From the NCBI RefSeq assembly GCF_031178525.1, contig NZ_JAPSJA010000004.1:1-41824 (forward strand): a stretch of 41,824 nucleotides of DNA, given 5' to 3'. Within the stretch, counting starts at the first letter, position 1, and each line of letters begins with the position of its first letter. Below the pieces are notes generated by a model. The model ran no database searches. It saw only the letters and a list, made by a program, of their open reading frames with translations, and was not told the origin of the DNA. The translations under genes were made by a program, and so were the position numbers. The DNA is from Microbacterium sp. (GTDB lineage: Bacteria; Actinomycetota; Actinomycetes; Actinomycetales; Microbacteriaceae). Positions 15,776 through 25,779 of this stretch are shown one piece after another.

Positions 15776-15973
15776 ATGAAGAACCTGCTGGCGTTCCTGC
15801 TCGGCATCATCGCCGGCTTCGTCGCGGCGCACTTCCTCAACAGGGACCCGCGGGGCGCCGAGCTGCTCGCCGACATCGACGCGCGCATCGACGAGTTCAC
15901 GGGCCGCATCGGCGAGGCGTACCGCCTCGAGGAGGCCCGCCGCTCGTCGGCGGACGACGCCCCCGCCGTCTGA
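15776..15973 (+). CDS. Small membrane-anchored protein (unknown)
   Basis: The 65-aa product has an N-terminal transmembrane helix (residues 3-20, NLLAFLLGIIAGFVAAHF) followed by an amphipathic, acidic helix (ELLADIDARIDEFTGRIGEAY). I assign no function. By position it corresponds to the small DUF948/DUF6167-type membrane genes that often lie between rpsD and alaS in actinobacteria, but sequence alone does not prove homology. GGAGGA lies 8 bases before this ATG and is too close to an upstream in-frame ATG at 15767, so 15776 is preferred. Confidence 0.72.
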   Translation: MKNLLAFLLGIIAGFVAAHFLNRDPRGAELLADIDARIDEFTGRIGEAYRLEEARRSSADDAPAV

Positions 15974-15987
15974 CCCCATCCGCTTCC

Positions 15988-16009
15988 CGGCCGTCACCCG
16001 AGACGGCCG
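15988..16009 (+). terminator. Hairpin between the small membrane gene and alaS
   Basis: CGGCCGTC and GACGGCCG pair perfectly (8 bp, 6-base loop), 14 bases after the stop at 15973 and 67 bases before alaS. No T-tract follows. It could be a weak terminator or part of the alaS leader. Confidence 0.4.
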
Positions 16010-16076
16010 CCCCCGCATGCTGTCGCGCTTCCTCCGGGAACCCGCCAGCAGATCGACCAAGGACGAATCACCCCAC

Positions 16077-18734
16077 ATGAAGACCGCGGAGATCGCGAAG
16101 CGCTACCTCGACTACTTCGAGAAGAACGACCACACGATCGTGCCGTCCGCGTCGCTCGTGAGCGACGACCCGTCGATCCTGTTCACGATCGCGGGCATGG
16201 TCCCGTTCATCCCGTACCTCACGGGCGTGGTGCCCGCGCCGTATCCGCGCGCCGCCGACGTGCAGAAGTGCATCCGCACGAACGACATCGAAGAGGTCGG
16301 CAAGACCGCCCGGCACGGCACGTTCTTCCAGATGCTCGGCAACTGGTCGTTCGGCGACTACTTCAAGGAGGGCGCGATCGCGTATGCGTGGGAGCTGCTG
16401 ACCTCCTCGGAGGCGGACGGCGGCCTGGGCTTCGCGGAGAAGGACCTGTGGGTCACCGTCTACGAGACCGACGACGAGGCCGCCGAGCTGTGGCAGAGGA
16501 TCGCGGGACTGCCCGCCGAGCGGATCCAGCGGCTCGGCCGCGAGGACAACTTCTGGACGACCGGCCAGCCCGGACCTGCGGGTCCCTGCTCGGAGATCTA
16601 CTTCGACCGCGGCCCGGCGTACGGTCGCGAGGGCGGCCCCGTGGTCGACGACAACAGGTTCCTGGAGATCTGGAACCTCGTGTTCATGCAGAACGAGATC
16701 ACGAACGTCCGGTCCAAGACCGAGTTCGACATCGTGGGCGACCTTCCCGCGAAGAACATCGACACCGGCATGGGACTCGAGCGCGTCGCGTTCCTCAAGC
16801 AGGGCGTCGAGAACATGTACGAGATCGACCAGGTGCGCCCCGTGCTCGACCGCGCGTCCGAGCTGTCGGGCCGCCGCTACGGCGCGGTGCACGAGGACGA
16901 CGTGCGCTTCCGGATCATCGCGGACCACGTGCGGTCGTCGCTCATGCTGCTGTCCGACGGCGTGACGCCGTCGAACGAGGGTCGCGGCTACATCCTGCGC
17001 CGCCTGATGCGCCGCAGCGTGCGCGCCATGCGGCTGCTCGGCGTGGAGGAGGCCACGTTCCCCGTGCTCTTCGAGGCGTCGCGCGATGCGATGAAGGAGG
17101 CCTACCCGGTCGTCGATGCGGACTGGCAGCGGCTCTCGTCCTACGCGTTCGCGGAGGAGGAGACCTTCCTGCGCACGCTCTCGTCGGGATCCACGATCCT
17201 CGACACCGCGGTGCAGAAGACGAAGTCGGAGGGCGGCGCGACGCTCGGCGGCGACCAGGCCTTCCTGCTGCACGACACGTACGGCTTCCCGATCGACCTC
17301 ACGCTCGAGATCGCCGAGGAGGCGGGCATCGGCGTCGACCGTGCCGGCTTCGACGCGCTGATGCAGGAGCAGAAGCAGCGCGCGAAGGCGGACGCGCGCT
17401 CGCGCAAGCGCGCGATTGCGGACGTCAGCGTCTACCGCGACTTCCGCGCGCTCGGCGAGACGGTGTTCACGGGCTTCACCGACCTGGAGACGGAGAGCCG
17501 GGTGCTGGGGGTGCTCGTGGACGGCCTCGCCACCGGCACCGCATCCGAGGGACAGATCGCCGAGGTCATCCTCGCCGAGACCGCGCTGTACGCCGAGTCG
17601 GGCGGCCAGGTGGCCGACAAGGGAACGATCGTCGGGCCGGGCTATGAGCTCGAGGTGCTCGACGTGCAGCGCCCTGTGCCCGGTCTGGTGAGCCACACCG
17701 TGCAGGTCACGCGTGGCGAGGTCGGCCAGGGGCAGCCCGCCACGACGATCGTCGACGCGGTCAACCGCCGGGCCGCGCAGCAGGCCCACTCGGCCACCCA
17801 CCTCGTGCACGCGGCCCTGCGGGACACGCTCGGCAAGGGCGCGACCCAGGCAGGCTCGCTCAACCGAGCGGGCTATCTCCGCTTCGACTTCACCTGGGGT
17901 CAGGCGCTCAGCGCCGAGACCCGCTCCGAGATCGAGGAGATCGCCAACAACGCCGTGCGGGACAACCTCGAGGTCACGACGCGCGTGCTCTCGCTCGAGG
18001 ACGCGAAGGCCGCCGGAGCCATGGCGCTGTTCGGCGAGAAGTACGGCGAGACCGTGCGAATGGTCGACATCGGCGGGCCGTGGTCGCGCGAGCTGTGCGG
18101 CGGCACGCACGTGTCCTCGAGCGCGGAGGTCGGGCTCGTGAGCCTGATCGGCGAGTCGTCGGTCGGCGCGTCGAACCGCCGGGTCGAGGCGCTCGTCGGC
18201 GTCGACGCGTTCCGCGAGCTCACCGCCGAGCGGGCGATCGTCGCCGAGCTGTCGGCGTCGCTGAAGGCGCCGAAGGACCAGCTCTCGGCGCGGATCGCCG
18301 AGCTCACCGCGAATCTCAAGGCCGCCGAGAAGAAGATCGCGGCGTTCGAGGCCCGCGCCCTCGCCGACCGTGTGCCGGCGCTCGCCCAGACCGCTCAGCG
18401 GACCGGATCTGTCAATCTCGTCGCCGAGAACGTCGGTGCGGTCGGTTCCGCCGACGACCTGCGCAGCCTCGCCACCTCCGTGCGGGAGCGCCTCGGCTCG
18501 GAGCCCGCCGTCGTCGCACTGACGGGGCGCGCGGGAGACAAGGTGCTGGCGATCGTCGCGACCAACGACGCGGCGCGCGCCGGGGGCGCGAAGGCCGGCG
18601 TGCTGATCAAGGCCGCGCTCGAGCCGCTCGGCGGCCGCGGCGGCGGACGCGACGACATGGCGCAGGGCGCCGGTGCGGACGCGTCAGGCGTCGTCGCCGC
18701 ACTGGACGCCGTGCGCGCGCAGCTGCAGGGGTGA
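16077..18734 (+). CDS. alaS: Alanyl-tRNA synthetase
   Basis: AlaRS charges tRNA-Ala and clears mischarged serine and glycine. The 885-aa protein starts MKTAEIAKRYLDYFEKNDH. Class II catalytic motifs are visible (FTIAGMVPFIPYL; HGTFFQMLGNWSFGDYFK). The editing domain has the metal-binding sites HSATHLVHAAL and CGGTHVSS, followed by the C-Ala oligomerisation region (about 740-885) with GGRGGGRDDMAQG. All editing ligands are present. ATG 16077 is chosen over the upstream in-frame ATG because the family consensus begins here and AAGGA precedes it. The stop overlaps the ruvX start. Confidence 0.97.
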   Translation: MKTAEIAKRYLDYFEKNDHTIVPSASLVSDDPSILFTIAGMVPFIPYLTGVVPAPYPRAADVQKCIRTNDIEEVGKTARHGTFFQMLGNWSFGDYFKEGAIAYAWELLTSSEADGGLGFAEKDLWVTVYETDDEAAELWQRIAGLPAERIQRLGREDNFWTTGQPGPAGPCSEIYFDRGPAYGREGGPVVDDNRFLEIWNLVFMQNEITNVRSKTEFDIVGDLPAKNIDTGMGLERVAFLKQGVENMYEIDQVRPVLDRASELSGRRYGAVHEDDVRFRIIADHVRSSLMLLSDGVTPSNEGRGYILRRLMRRSVRAMRLLGVEEATFPVLFEASRDAMKEAYPVVDADWQRLSSYAFAEEETFLRTLSSGSTILDTAVQKTKSEGGATLGGDQAFLLHDTYGFPIDLTLEIAEEAGIGVDRAGFDALMQEQKQRAKADARSRKRAIADVSVYRDFRALGETVFTGFTDLETESRVLGVLVDGLATGTASEGQIAEVILAETALYAESGGQVADKGTIVGPGYELEVLDVQRPVPGLVSHTVQVTRGEVGQGQPATTIVDAVNRRAAQQAHSATHLVHAALRDTLGKGATQAGSLNRAGYLRFDFTWGQALSAETRSEIEEIANNAVRDNLEVTTRVLSLEDAKAAGAMALFGEKYGETVRMVDIGGPWSRELCGGTHVSSSAEVGLVSLIGESSVGASNRRVEALVGVDAFRELTAERAIVAELSASLKAPKDQLSARIAELTANLKAAEKKIAAFEARALADRVPALAQTAQRTGSVNLVAENVGAVGSADDLRSLATSVRERLGSEPAVVALTGRAGDKVLAIVATNDAARAGGAKAGVLIKAALEPLGGRGGGRDDMAQGAGADASGVVAALDAVRAQLQG

Positions 18735-19201
18735 TGAGCGGCTTCCGACGCGGCGTGCGTCTCGGCGTGGACGTGGGCAAGGCCCGCGTCGGCGTCGCCC
18801 GCTGCGACCCCGACGGCATGCTCGCCGTGCCCGTGGAGACCGTGCCGCGCGACGAGCGGTCGATCGCGCGACTCGTGGAGCTCGCGGCGGAGTACGAGCC
18901 GCTGGAGTTCGTCGTGGGACTGCCGCTCAACATGCGCGGCGAGGACACGCCCTCCACGGCGGACGCCCGCGAGTTCGCGGCCCGGCTCGCAGCAGCCCAG
19001 GCGGCTCCTGTCCGGCTCGTCGACGAGCGCCTGAGCACGGTGTCCGCGCATTCCGCTCTGCGCCAGTCCGGGCGTTCTCAGAGGGGTTCTCGTAGCATTG
19101 TGGATCAGGTCGCCGCGGTGGTGCTGCTGCAGCACGCCATCGACAGCGAGAAGCGCACCGGGGCGGCCGCCGGTATCCCGGCCGGCATACCCGAGGAGTA
19201 G
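18734..19201 (+). CDS. ruvX: Holliday junction resolvase-like protein RuvX (YqgF)
   Basis: The 155-aa product belongs to the RNase H-fold YqgF family, linked to pre-16S rRNA 5'-end processing and Holliday-junction resolution. The acidic residues are in place: GVDVGKARVGVARCD (first Asp), FVVGLPLNMRGE, and the final Asp in DQVAAVVLLQHAI. DERLSTVSA is the conserved central motif. The ATG overlaps the alaS stop (TGATG). mltG follows after 9 bases, so alaS-ruvX-mltG form one unit. Confidence 0.92.
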   Translation: MSGFRRGVRLGVDVGKARVGVARCDPDGMLAVPVETVPRDERSIARLVELAAEYEPLEFVVGLPLNMRGEDTPSTADAREFAARLAAAQAAPVRLVDERLSTVSAHSALRQSGRSQRGSRSIVDQVAAVVLLQHAIDSEKRTGAAAGIPAGIPEE

Positions 19202-19210
19202 ACCCGACTC

Positions 19211-20647
19211 ATGTCCGACCCGACTCGCGATGGCAAGCCGCTGACCCGACGTCAAGCACGGCAGGCCTCTCGCGCTCCGCAGGACCCGAACCCGCCCGCC
19301 GCCGCGGAGGAGGGCCCCGCGGACGCCGCCGGCCCCGTTCCGGCCAGCCGCTCGCTTCCCTGGGACCAGGAGCTGTTCCGCGGCCCGTCCGGCGGCTCCG
19401 AGGCCACGATCGCTCCGCCCCCCGCCGCCCGTCGCGGCACGGCGCCGGCGACGCTCGCGGAAACCGCCACGCGCGCGGCCGACGAGCCCGACGCCGCGGA
19501 TTCCGAGCCCGCCTCGCTCGATGACCTTTTCGTGCCGGAGAACACCGTCGACGCGAAGCCGCGCCGGGGCGGCCGCGGCTGCCTTGTGACCCTGGTGATC
19601 CTGCTGGCGATCCTCGGCGGCATCGTCGCCGGCGGCTTCTACCTCTGGAACACGTATGGCCCGGCGATCCAGGAGCGCTTCGGCTGGGACGGCCCGAGCG
19701 ACTACGAGGAGGGCCAGGCGACCGGCGAGGCGACCATCACGATCGAGGAGGGCGACGGCGGCGAGGCGATCTCGCAGAAGCTCTACGAGGCCGGCGTCAC
19801 GCTCAAGCCGGACTCGTTCTACGATCACCTCATCGCGGCCGAGGCGATCCCGCTGTTCTATCCGGGCGTGTACCAGCTGCAGCAGAAGATGACGTCCGCG
19901 GCGGCACTGGCGGCGATCGAGGATCCCGCCAACCGCCTGGAGAACGCCGTCGCGCTGCAGGAGGGGCTCACGGTCGAGGCGACGCTCGAGGCGGCATCGG
20001 CCGGACTCGACATGCCGCTGGAGGAGCTGCAGGCAGCGGCCTCCGACCCGTCCGCTTTCGGCGTCGAGGGCGACAGCCTGGAAGGCTGGCTGTTCCCCGC
20101 CAACTACACGTTCGATCCGGGCGTCACGGCCGAGGACGCGATCCGCGCCATGGTCGACCGCACGCGCGAGTCGCTCTCGGCCGCGGGGGTGCCCGAGGGG
20201 CAGGAGCACGAGATCCTGACGATCGCCTCGATCATCCAGCGCGAGGCGCGCTTCCAGGACGACTTCTACAAGGTCTCCCGCGTGATCCAGAACCGTCTCG
20301 ACCCCGCCATCTCGGACACGGGCGGCCTGCTGCAGATGGACTCGACCGCGCAGTACGGCTACGGCGAGATGCACGACGGCACCGTCAGCAGCTCCGAGGA
20401 GGCGCTGCAGGACGACAACCCGTGGAACACCTACGTGCACACCGGCCTGCCCGCCGGCCCGATCTCCAACCCCGGCGATGTCGCGATCGACGCCGCGCTC
20501 AAGCCGGCCGAGGGGCCGTGGCAGTACTTCGTGACCGTAAATCTCGACACCGGTGAGACGGTGTTCAGCGAGACCCTCGGCGAGCACGAGCGGGCCATCT
20601 CCCAGTGGCACGAGTGGTGCGAGGCGAACCCGGACTCCGGCTGCTGA
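19211..20647 (+). CDS. mltG: Endolytic transglycosylase MltG
   Basis: MltG cleaves nascent peptidoglycan strands at the membrane face and is thought to set glycan chain length. The 478-aa protein has a long disordered Pro/Ala/Glu-rich cytoplasmic N-terminus (1-115). A single helix (about 124-146, CLVTLVILLAILGGIVAGGF) follows, then a LysM-like segment and the YceG domain. The catalytic glutamate is Glu345 in IASIIQREA. The downstream VSRVIQNRL, MDSTAQYG and NTYVHTGLPAGPI motifs are also present. The cytoplasmic extension is typical of actinobacterial MltG. Confidence 0.94.
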   Translation: MSDPTRDGKPLTRRQARQASRAPQDPNPPAAAEEGPADAAGPVPASRSLPWDQELFRGPSGGSEATIAPPPAARRGTAPATLAETATRAADEPDAADSEPASLDDLFVPENTVDAKPRRGGRGCLVTLVILLAILGGIVAGGFYLWNTYGPAIQERFGWDGPSDYEEGQATGEATITIEEGDGGEAISQKLYEAGVTLKPDSFYDHLIAAEAIPLFYPGVYQLQQKMTSAAALAAIEDPANRLENAVALQEGLTVEATLEAASAGLDMPLEELQAAASDPSAFGVEGDSLEGWLFPANYTFDPGVTAEDAIRAMVDRTRESLSAAGVPEGQEHEILTIASIIQREARFQDDFYKVSRVIQNRLDPAISDTGGLLQMDSTAQYGYGEMHDGTVSSSEEALQDDNPWNTYVHTGLPAGPISNPGDVAIDAALKPAEGPWQYFVTVNLDTGETVFSETLGEHERAISQWHEWCEANPDSGC

Positions 20648-20648
20648 C

Positions 20649-21506
20649 GTGCCGGCCGCACACCGTCTGGCGGTCTGGGGCGACCCGATCGCGCACAGCC
20701 GGTCGCCTCAGCTGCACGGCGCCGCGTATGCGATGCTCGGCCTCGACTGGACGTTCGGGCGCGTGCGCGTGGCGGAGGCCGTGTTCGACGACATGCTGGC
20801 GACGCTCGACGCCGAGTGGCGTGGCCTCGCGGTGACCATGCCGCTCAAGGAGCGGGCGTGGCGCGCGAGCGCGTGGCACGATCGCCGCGCCGAGCTGACC
20901 GGCGCCGTCAACACGCTGCTGCTGCCCGGCGCCGACGTGCGGCGTCCGGAGGGTGCACCCGCCGGCGCGCCCATCGGCTTCAACACCGACGTGGGGGGCA
21001 TCGTCGCGGCGCTCGCGGACGAGGGGATCACCGCGGTCGACGAGGTGCGGATCATCGGCGCGGGTGCCACATCGGCCTCCGCCCTCGTCGCCGCAGGAGA
21101 GATCGGCGCGCGGCGGGCGAGCATCGTCGCGCGACGTCCGGAGCGTGCCCTGCCGCTGGTGGCGCTGGCCGAGCGGCTGGGGATCGACGCGTCGGTCGAG
21201 CCGTTCGGCATGGTGCACGCGCCCGTCGACCTGACGGTGTGCTCCCTGCCGGGCGGCACGATCCTGCCCGAGGCGCACGCCGACGCCCTCGCGGCCGCCG
21301 GAGGGGCCCTGTTCGACGTCGCCTATCACCCGTGGCCGTCGCACCTGGCAAGCCGCTGGAGCGGACGGGCGATCCCCGGACTCGGCATGCTGCTGCACCA
21401 GGCGGTGCTGCAGGTGCGGGTCTTCACGAGCGGGAGCGTCGAGACCCCGCTCGCGTCCGAGGATGACGTGCGCGCCGCGATGCGCGCCGCGCTCGTGGGA
21501 GACTAG
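20649..21506 (+). CDS. aroE: Shikimate dehydrogenase, biosynthetic (AroE)
   Basis: AroE reduces 3-dehydroshikimate to shikimate with NADPH. The 285-aa product shows the substrate loop [10 protein letters not shown], catalytic Lys67 in VTMPLKE, GAVNT, catalytic Asp114 in NTDVGG, the nucleotide-binding GAGATSAS, and [11 protein letters not shown] at the end. After the second Rossmann strand it has VARRPER. Basic residues here favour NADPH, unlike the aspartate in the catabolic homologue at 25780. Start: GTG 20649 comes one base after the mltG stop (TGAC then GTG). It has no strong ribosome-binding site, so coupling to mltG is likely. Confidence 0.9.
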   Translation: MPAAHRLAVWGDPIAHSRSPQLHGAAYAMLGLDWTFGRVRVAEAVFDDMLATLDAEWRGLAVTMPLKERAWRASAWHDRRAELTGAVNTLLLPGADVRRPEGAPAGAPIGFNTDVGGIVAALADEGITAVDEVRIIGAGATSASALVAAGEIGARRASIVARRPERALPLVALAERLGIDASVEPFGMVHAPVDLTVCSLPGGTILPEAHADALAAAGGALFDVAYHPWPSHLASRWSGRAIPGLGMLLHQAVLQVRVFTSGSVETPLASEDDVRAAMRAALVGD

Positions 21507-21510
21507 GGGC

Positions 21511-22734
21511 ATGCTCCGCGTGCTCACGGCCGGCGAATCGCACGGCCCCGAACTCATCGCCGTGATGGAGGGCCTGCCCTCCGGCGTGCCCCTTCTCGCC
21601 GAGGACATCCAGGCGGACCTCCAGCGCCGCAAGCTCGGCTATGGACGCGGATCGCGCATGAAGTTCGAGCAGGACGAGCTCACGATCTCGGGCGGCGTGC
21701 GTCACGGGCTCACGCTGGGCAGCCCGATCGCGCTGCGCATCGGCAACACCGAGTGGCCGAAGTGGACCGAGGTCATGAGCGCCGCGCCTGTCGAGCTGAC
21801 CGAGAAGTCGCGGGGCCGCGGTGCGCCCCTCACCCGCCCGCGTCCCGGTCACGCCGATCTGGTCGGCATGCAGAAGTACGACTTCGACGAGGCCCGTCCG
21901 ATCCTGGAGCGCGCGAGCGCCCGTGAGACGGCCGCACGCGTCGCTCTGGGTGCCGTCGCGCGCGCCTTCCTCGCGCAGCTCGGCATCGGGCTCGTGAGCC
22001 ACACGCTGTCGATCGGTCCCGTCCGTGTGCCGGACGACGCCCCGCTGCCGACCCCCGGCGATGTCGCCGCGCTGGACGCGGATCCGCTGCGCTGCTTCCA
22101 CGCGGCGACGTCGGAGCGGATGGTCGCCGAGGTCGACGACACGCGCAAGGCGGGCGACACGGTCGGCGGCATCGTCGAGGTGCTCGCCTACGGGCTGCCG
22201 CCGGGGCTCGGCTCTCACGTGCACTGGGACCGTCGGCTCGACGGCAAGCTCGCACAGGCGCTCATGAGCATCCAGGCCATCAAGGGCGTCGAGGTCGGCG
22301 ACGGCTTCGAGACGACGCGTCGCCGCGGGTCCGCCGCGCACGACGAGCTGTACGTCACGCCGGACGGCATCGCGCGCGGCACCGACCGTGCGGGCGGCAC
22401 CGAGGGCGGCATGTCCACCGGCACCGTGCTGCGCGTGCGGGCGGGAATGAAGCCCATCGCGACCGTGCCCCACGCCCTGCGCACGGTCGACGTCGCCACG
22501 GGGGAGACCGCCGCCGCGCATCACCAGCGCTCCGATGTGTGCGCCGTGCCCGCCGCCGGCGTGGTCGCCGAGGCGATGGTCGCCATCACGCTCGCGGACG
22601 TCGTGCTCGAGAAGTTCGGCGGCGACTCGGTGCGCGAGACGCGCCGCAACCTCGAGGCATACCGGGAAGGGATCGCCGACGAGCTGCGGACGTCCTCGGA
22701 TCCCGCGACGCTCGCGCATGACCTCGCCCTCTGA
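21511..22734 (+). CDS. aroC: Chorismate synthase
   Basis: AroC converts EPSP to chorismate using reduced FMN. The 407-aa protein has the signature blocks [48 protein letters not shown] and [10 protein letters not shown], and is the usual length. ATG 21511 follows the aroE stop by 4 bases with AGGGG just upstream. The 3' end may overlap aroK by 17 bases. Confidence 0.97.
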   Translation: MLRVLTAGESHGPELIAVMEGLPSGVPLLAEDIQADLQRRKLGYGRGSRMKFEQDELTISGGVRHGLTLGSPIALRIGNTEWPKWTEVMSAAPVELTEKSRGRGAPLTRPRPGHADLVGMQKYDFDEARPILERASARETAARVALGAVARAFLAQLGIGLVSHTLSIGPVRVPDDAPLPTPGDVAALDADPLRCFHAATSERMVAEVDDTRKAGDTVGGIVEVLAYGLPPGLGSHVHWDRRLDGKLAQALMSIQAIKGVEVGDGFETTRRRGSAAHDELYVTPDGIARGTDRAGGTEGGMSTGTVLRVRAGMKPIATVPHALRTVDVATGETAAAHHQRSDVCAVPAAGVVAEAMVAITLADVVLEKFGGDSVRETRRNLEAYREGIADELRTSSDPATLAHDLAL

Positions 22735-23287
22735 CGTGCAGCCCGCCGCCGCGCCGCCGGGACGCGGAGGCGAGAAGGCCGTGGTGCTCGTCGGGCCGAT
22801 GGGTGCAGGCAAGACCAGCATCGGACGCAAGCTCGCCAAGGCCCTCGCCGCGACATTCCGCGACACGGACGCGATCGTCGTGCGCGAGCACGGTCCGATC
22901 CCCGAGCTGTTCCGTACGCGCGGCGAGCAGACGTTCCGCGAGCTCGAGCGCCGCGCGGTCGTCGAGGCCCTCGCCGCCGGCGGCGTCGTCTCCCTGGGCG
23001 GCGGCGCGGTGCTCGATGCGCGGACGCGAGAAGACCTCCGGGAGCACCGGGTGGTGTTCCTGACCGTGGCGCTCCCTGCGGTGCGTGGGCGTATCGCGGG
23101 GGCGAACCGCCCGCTGCTCGAGGGGGCCGACCCCGTCGCGGAGTGGCGACGGATCTTCGACGAGCGCCGGCCGCTGTACGAGGAGGTCGCGGGCCTCGAG
23201 ATCGACACGTCGACGGGGCCCATCTCGGGCGTCGTCGCCCGCATCGCGGACTGGGTGGGACAGAGCGCCGAGGAGGGCTCCAGATGA
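22718..23287 (+). CDS. aroK: Shikimate kinase
   Basis: AroK phosphorylates shikimate at the 3-OH. The 189-aa product has the P-loop GPMGAGKTS (about 26-34), the shikimate-binding FRDTDAIV, the GGGAVL motif, and the adenine/lid segment with RPLLEG and RRPLYEEVA. An N-terminal extension of about 20 Pro/Ala/Gly-rich residues is not part of the fold. Two starts are possible: ATG 22718 (overlapping aroC by 17 bases) or in-frame GTG 22736, which comes one base after the aroC stop, the same arrangement as mltG/aroE. Its stop overlaps the aroB ATG. Confidence 0.94.
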   Translation: MTSPSDVQPAAAPPGRGGEKAVVLVGPMGAGKTSIGRKLAKALAATFRDTDAIVVREHGPIPELFRTRGEQTFRELERRAVVEALAAGGVVSLGGGAVLDARTREDLREHRVVFLTVALPAVRGRIAGANRPLLEGADPVAEWRRIFDERRPLYEEVAGLEIDTSTGPISGVVARIADWVGQSAEEGSR

Positions 23288-24393
23288 GTGACACGACGGT
23301 GATCCCTGTCGGCACCGAGTACGACATCACGATCGGGCACGGGCTGCTCGCCGACGTCTCGGCCGCGCTCCCGCCCGCGGCCCGCAAGGTACTCGTCGTG
23401 CACCCGCCGACGCTGGCGGCACAGGCGGCCGAGCTGCGGGAGCGGCTGCTCGCGGACGGCGGGCGCGAGGTGCTGCTCGCCGAGATCCCGGACGCCGAGG
23501 CGGGCAAGCGCATCGAGGTCGCCGCATTCTGCTGGCAGATCATGGGGCAGGCGGACTTCACGCGCACGGACGCGGTCGTGGGCTTCGGCGGCGGCGCGGT
23601 GACGGACCTCGCCGGCTTCGTCGCGGCCACCTGGCTGCGCGGCGTCGAGATCGTGCAGGTGCCGACGACGGTGCTCGGCATGGTGGATGCGGCCGTCGGC
23701 GGCAAGACGGGGGTCAACACCGCCGAGGGGAAGAACCTCGTCGGCGCCTTCTGGGCGCCCCGGGCGGTGATCTGCGACCTCGACCTGCTCGCGACGCTGT
23801 CCGAGAACGAGGTGCTCGCGGGCTTCGCGGAGGTCGTGAAGGCGGGATTCATCCGCTACACCGAGATCCTCGATCTGATCGAGGCGGACCCGGCGCGGGT
23901 CGTCGACGTCACCTCGCCCGAGTTCCGTCGCTGCGTCGAGCTGGCGATCCGGATGAAGGCGGATGTCGTCAGCGCCGACTTCCGAGAGGCGGGGGAGCGG
24001 GAGATCCTGAATTACGGCCACACGCTCGGGCACGCGATCGAGCACGCCGAGCGGTACCGCTGGCGCCACGGCGCCGCCGTCTCGGTGGGGATGATGTACG
24101 CGGCCGAGCTGTCGCGGCTGGCCGGACGGCTTTCGGACGATGCCGTCGACCGCCACCGCCGCGTGCTCGAGATGCTCGGGCTGCCGACCACCTACCGCGC
24201 GGGCGCGTGGGCGACGCTGCTGGCGACGATGAAGCGCGACAAGAAGAGCCGGGGCGACATGCTGCGCTTCATCGTGCTCGATGACCTCGCCAAGCCCACT
24301 GTGCTGCAGGCGCCGGACGAGTCGCTGCTGTTCGCGGCGTACCAGGAGATCGGCGCCGAGGACGAGGGACGGATCATCCGCACCGGTCGCTGA
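23284..24393 (+). CDS. aroB: 3-dehydroquinate synthase
   Basis: AroB cyclises DAHP to 3-dehydroquinate using NAD+ and a divalent metal. The 369-aa protein has the NAD-binding GFGGGAVTDLAGFVAATW, VPTTVLGMVDAAVGGKTGVN, the metal-ligand glutamate in FAEVVKAGFI, and the histidine motifs NYGHTLGHAIEH and WRHGAAVSVGM. It begins with ATG overlapping the aroK stop (ATGA). It is the last biosynthetic aro gene here: the 3-dehydroquinate dehydratase gene often found next is absent, and the catabolic module follows on the other side of a terminator. Confidence 0.97.
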   Translation: MSDTTVIPVGTEYDITIGHGLLADVSAALPPAARKVLVVHPPTLAAQAAELRERLLADGGREVLLAEIPDAEAGKRIEVAAFCWQIMGQADFTRTDAVVGFGGGAVTDLAGFVAATWLRGVEIVQVPTTVLGMVDAAVGGKTGVNTAEGKNLVGAFWAPRAVICDLDLLATLSENEVLAGFAEVVKAGFIRYTEILDLIEADPARVVDVTSPEFRRCVELAIRMKADVVSADFREAGEREILNYGHTLGHAIEHAERYRWRHGAAVSVGMMYAAELSRLAGRLSDDAVDRHRRVLEMLGLPTTYRAGAWATLLATMKRDKKSRGDMLRFIVLDDLAKPTVLQAPDESLLFAAYQEIGAEDEGRIIRTGR

Positions 24394-24399
24394 CGACGC

Positions 24400-24434
24400 G
24401 AAGACGCCCGGCGAGTTGCTCGCCGGGCGTCTTC
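24400..24434. terminator. Bidirectional terminator between aroB and the MHS transporter gene
   Basis: GAAGACGCCCGGCGAG (24400-24415) and its exact complement (24419-24434) form a 16-bp perfect stem with a TTG loop. It lies 6 bases after the aroB stop and 10 bases beyond the transporter stop on the other strand, so it can end both convergent transcripts. CTTCATCTCT follows on the plus side. Confidence 0.9.
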
Positions 24435-24444
24435 ATCTCTGCGG

Positions 24445-25764
24445 TCAGGCGCCGGCCAGCACCTTCGCATCGGCACGGTGGCCGAGCTGCTCGGTCGGCA
24501 CGTCGCGCGTCTCGCGCGCGGTGAGCGCGCTGACCGCGGCCACGATCGCCACCACGGCGGTGAACACGCTGATGACGACCCACCCGCCGTCCGCGACGCC
24601 ACCGAGCGCGGTCACGATCGTCGGCGCGAAGCCGGCCATCAGGAAGCCGAGCTGCGTGCCGATCGCCATGCCGGAGAACCGCACGCGCGTCGAGAACATC
24701 TCCCCGTAGAACGAGGGCCATACGGCGTTGGCCGCCGCGTACCCGAACGAGAACGTCAGGATCGCCAGGGTGAAGATCAGCAGCGTGGCGCCGCTGCTCA
24801 TGGACAGCATGTAGAACGGCATGAGCGCGGCGGACGCCAGGGCGCCGTACACGTACACCGGCTTTCGGCCGATGCGGTCGGCCAGCCGGCCGAAGAGCGG
24901 CTGCGTGCCGAGGGCGACGATGTTCGCCACCACCACGAGCCACAGCGTGAGGCTCTCGGCGAGACCGACCTCCTTGCCGTACGCGAGCGCGAGGTTGCCG
25001 AACACGGTCGAGACCGCCGCGATCGTGGCACACAGCACGACGCGCAGGACATCGCGCCAGTGGTCGCGCACCAGCGGCACGAGAGGCAGTCGCGCGATCT
25101 GGCCCCGGGCCTTGGCATCCTCGAACGCCGGTGTCTCGTGCAGCGAGCGGCGGATGATGTAGGCCACGATCACGACGATCGCACTGAGCCAGAACGGGAC
25201 GCGCCAGCCCCACGAGTACTTGATGTCGTCGGGCAGCGCGACGACCGGGATGAAGATCAGCGCCGCGAGGATCTGCCCGCCCTGCGTCCCGGTCAGCGTC
25301 CAGGACGTGAAGAACGCGCGCCGGTCGTCCGGTGTGTGCTCGAGCGTGAGCGACGATGCGCCGGCCTGCTCGCCGGCGGCCGACAGGCCCTGCATCAGGC
25401 GGCACAGCACGAGCAGGGCGGGCGCCAGCCACCCGACCTGCTCGAAGCTCGGCAGGCATCCGATGATGAACGTGGACACGCCCATCAGCACCAGCGTGAA
25501 CAGGAGCACCTTCTGCCGCCCGATCCGGTCCCCGAAGTGCCCGAGGAAGATCGCGCCCACGGGGCGGGCGACGTAGGCGAAGGCGAACGTCGCAAACGAC
25601 ATCACGAGCGCCGCGTTGTCCGCGGACGGGAAGAACACGTGCGGGAAGATCAGGGCCGCGGCGGATCCGAACACGAAGAAGTCGTAGTACTCGACGGCGC
25701 TGCCCATGAAGCTGGCAACGGCCGCCCTCACGGGTGTCTTCCGCGTCGTTGCGGTGTCGGTCAT
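24445..25764 (-). CDS. MHS-family MFS transporter, probable shikimate/quinate uptake
   Basis: The 439-aa product is a 12-helix member of the metabolite:H+ symporter family that includes E. coli ShiA. Key features are the YYDFFVFG motif in TM1, GHFGDRIGRQKVL between TM2 and TM3, RLMQGLSAAGEQAG in TM4, and a second MFS loop GRLADRIGRKPVYV at mid-protein. MHS proteins carry organic acids such as shikimate, citrate or betaines; linkage to a QsuD-type dehydrogenase and QsuB-type dehydratase points to shikimate or quinate. I chose the ATG at 25764 (GGAG 9 bases upstream); an in-frame ATG at 25779 directly follows the dehydrogenase stop (TGAATG) and adds 5 residues. Confidence 0.88.
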   Translation of the reverse strand: MTDTATTRKTPVRAAVASFMGSAVEYYDFFVFGSAAALIFPHVFFPSADNAALVMSFATFAFAYVARPVGAIFLGHFGDRIGRQKVLLFTLVLMGVSTFIIGCLPSFEQVGWLAPALLVLCRLMQGLSAAGEQAGASSLTLEHTPDDRRAFFTSWTLTGTQGGQILAALIFIPVVALPDDIKYSWGWRVPFWLSAIVVIVAYIIRRSLHETPAFEDAKARGQIARLPLVPLVRDHWRDVLRVVLCATIAAVSTVFGNLALAYGKEVGLAESLTLWLVVVANIVALGTQPLFGRLADRIGRKPVYVYGALASAALMPFYMLSMSSGATLLIFTLAILTFSFGYAAANAVWPSFYGEMFSTRVRFSGMAIGTQLGFLMAGFAPTIVTALGGVADGGWVVISVFTAVVAIVAAVSALTARETRDVPTEQLGHRADAKVLAGA

Positions 25765-25779
25765 CGGGTTGTGCTCCAT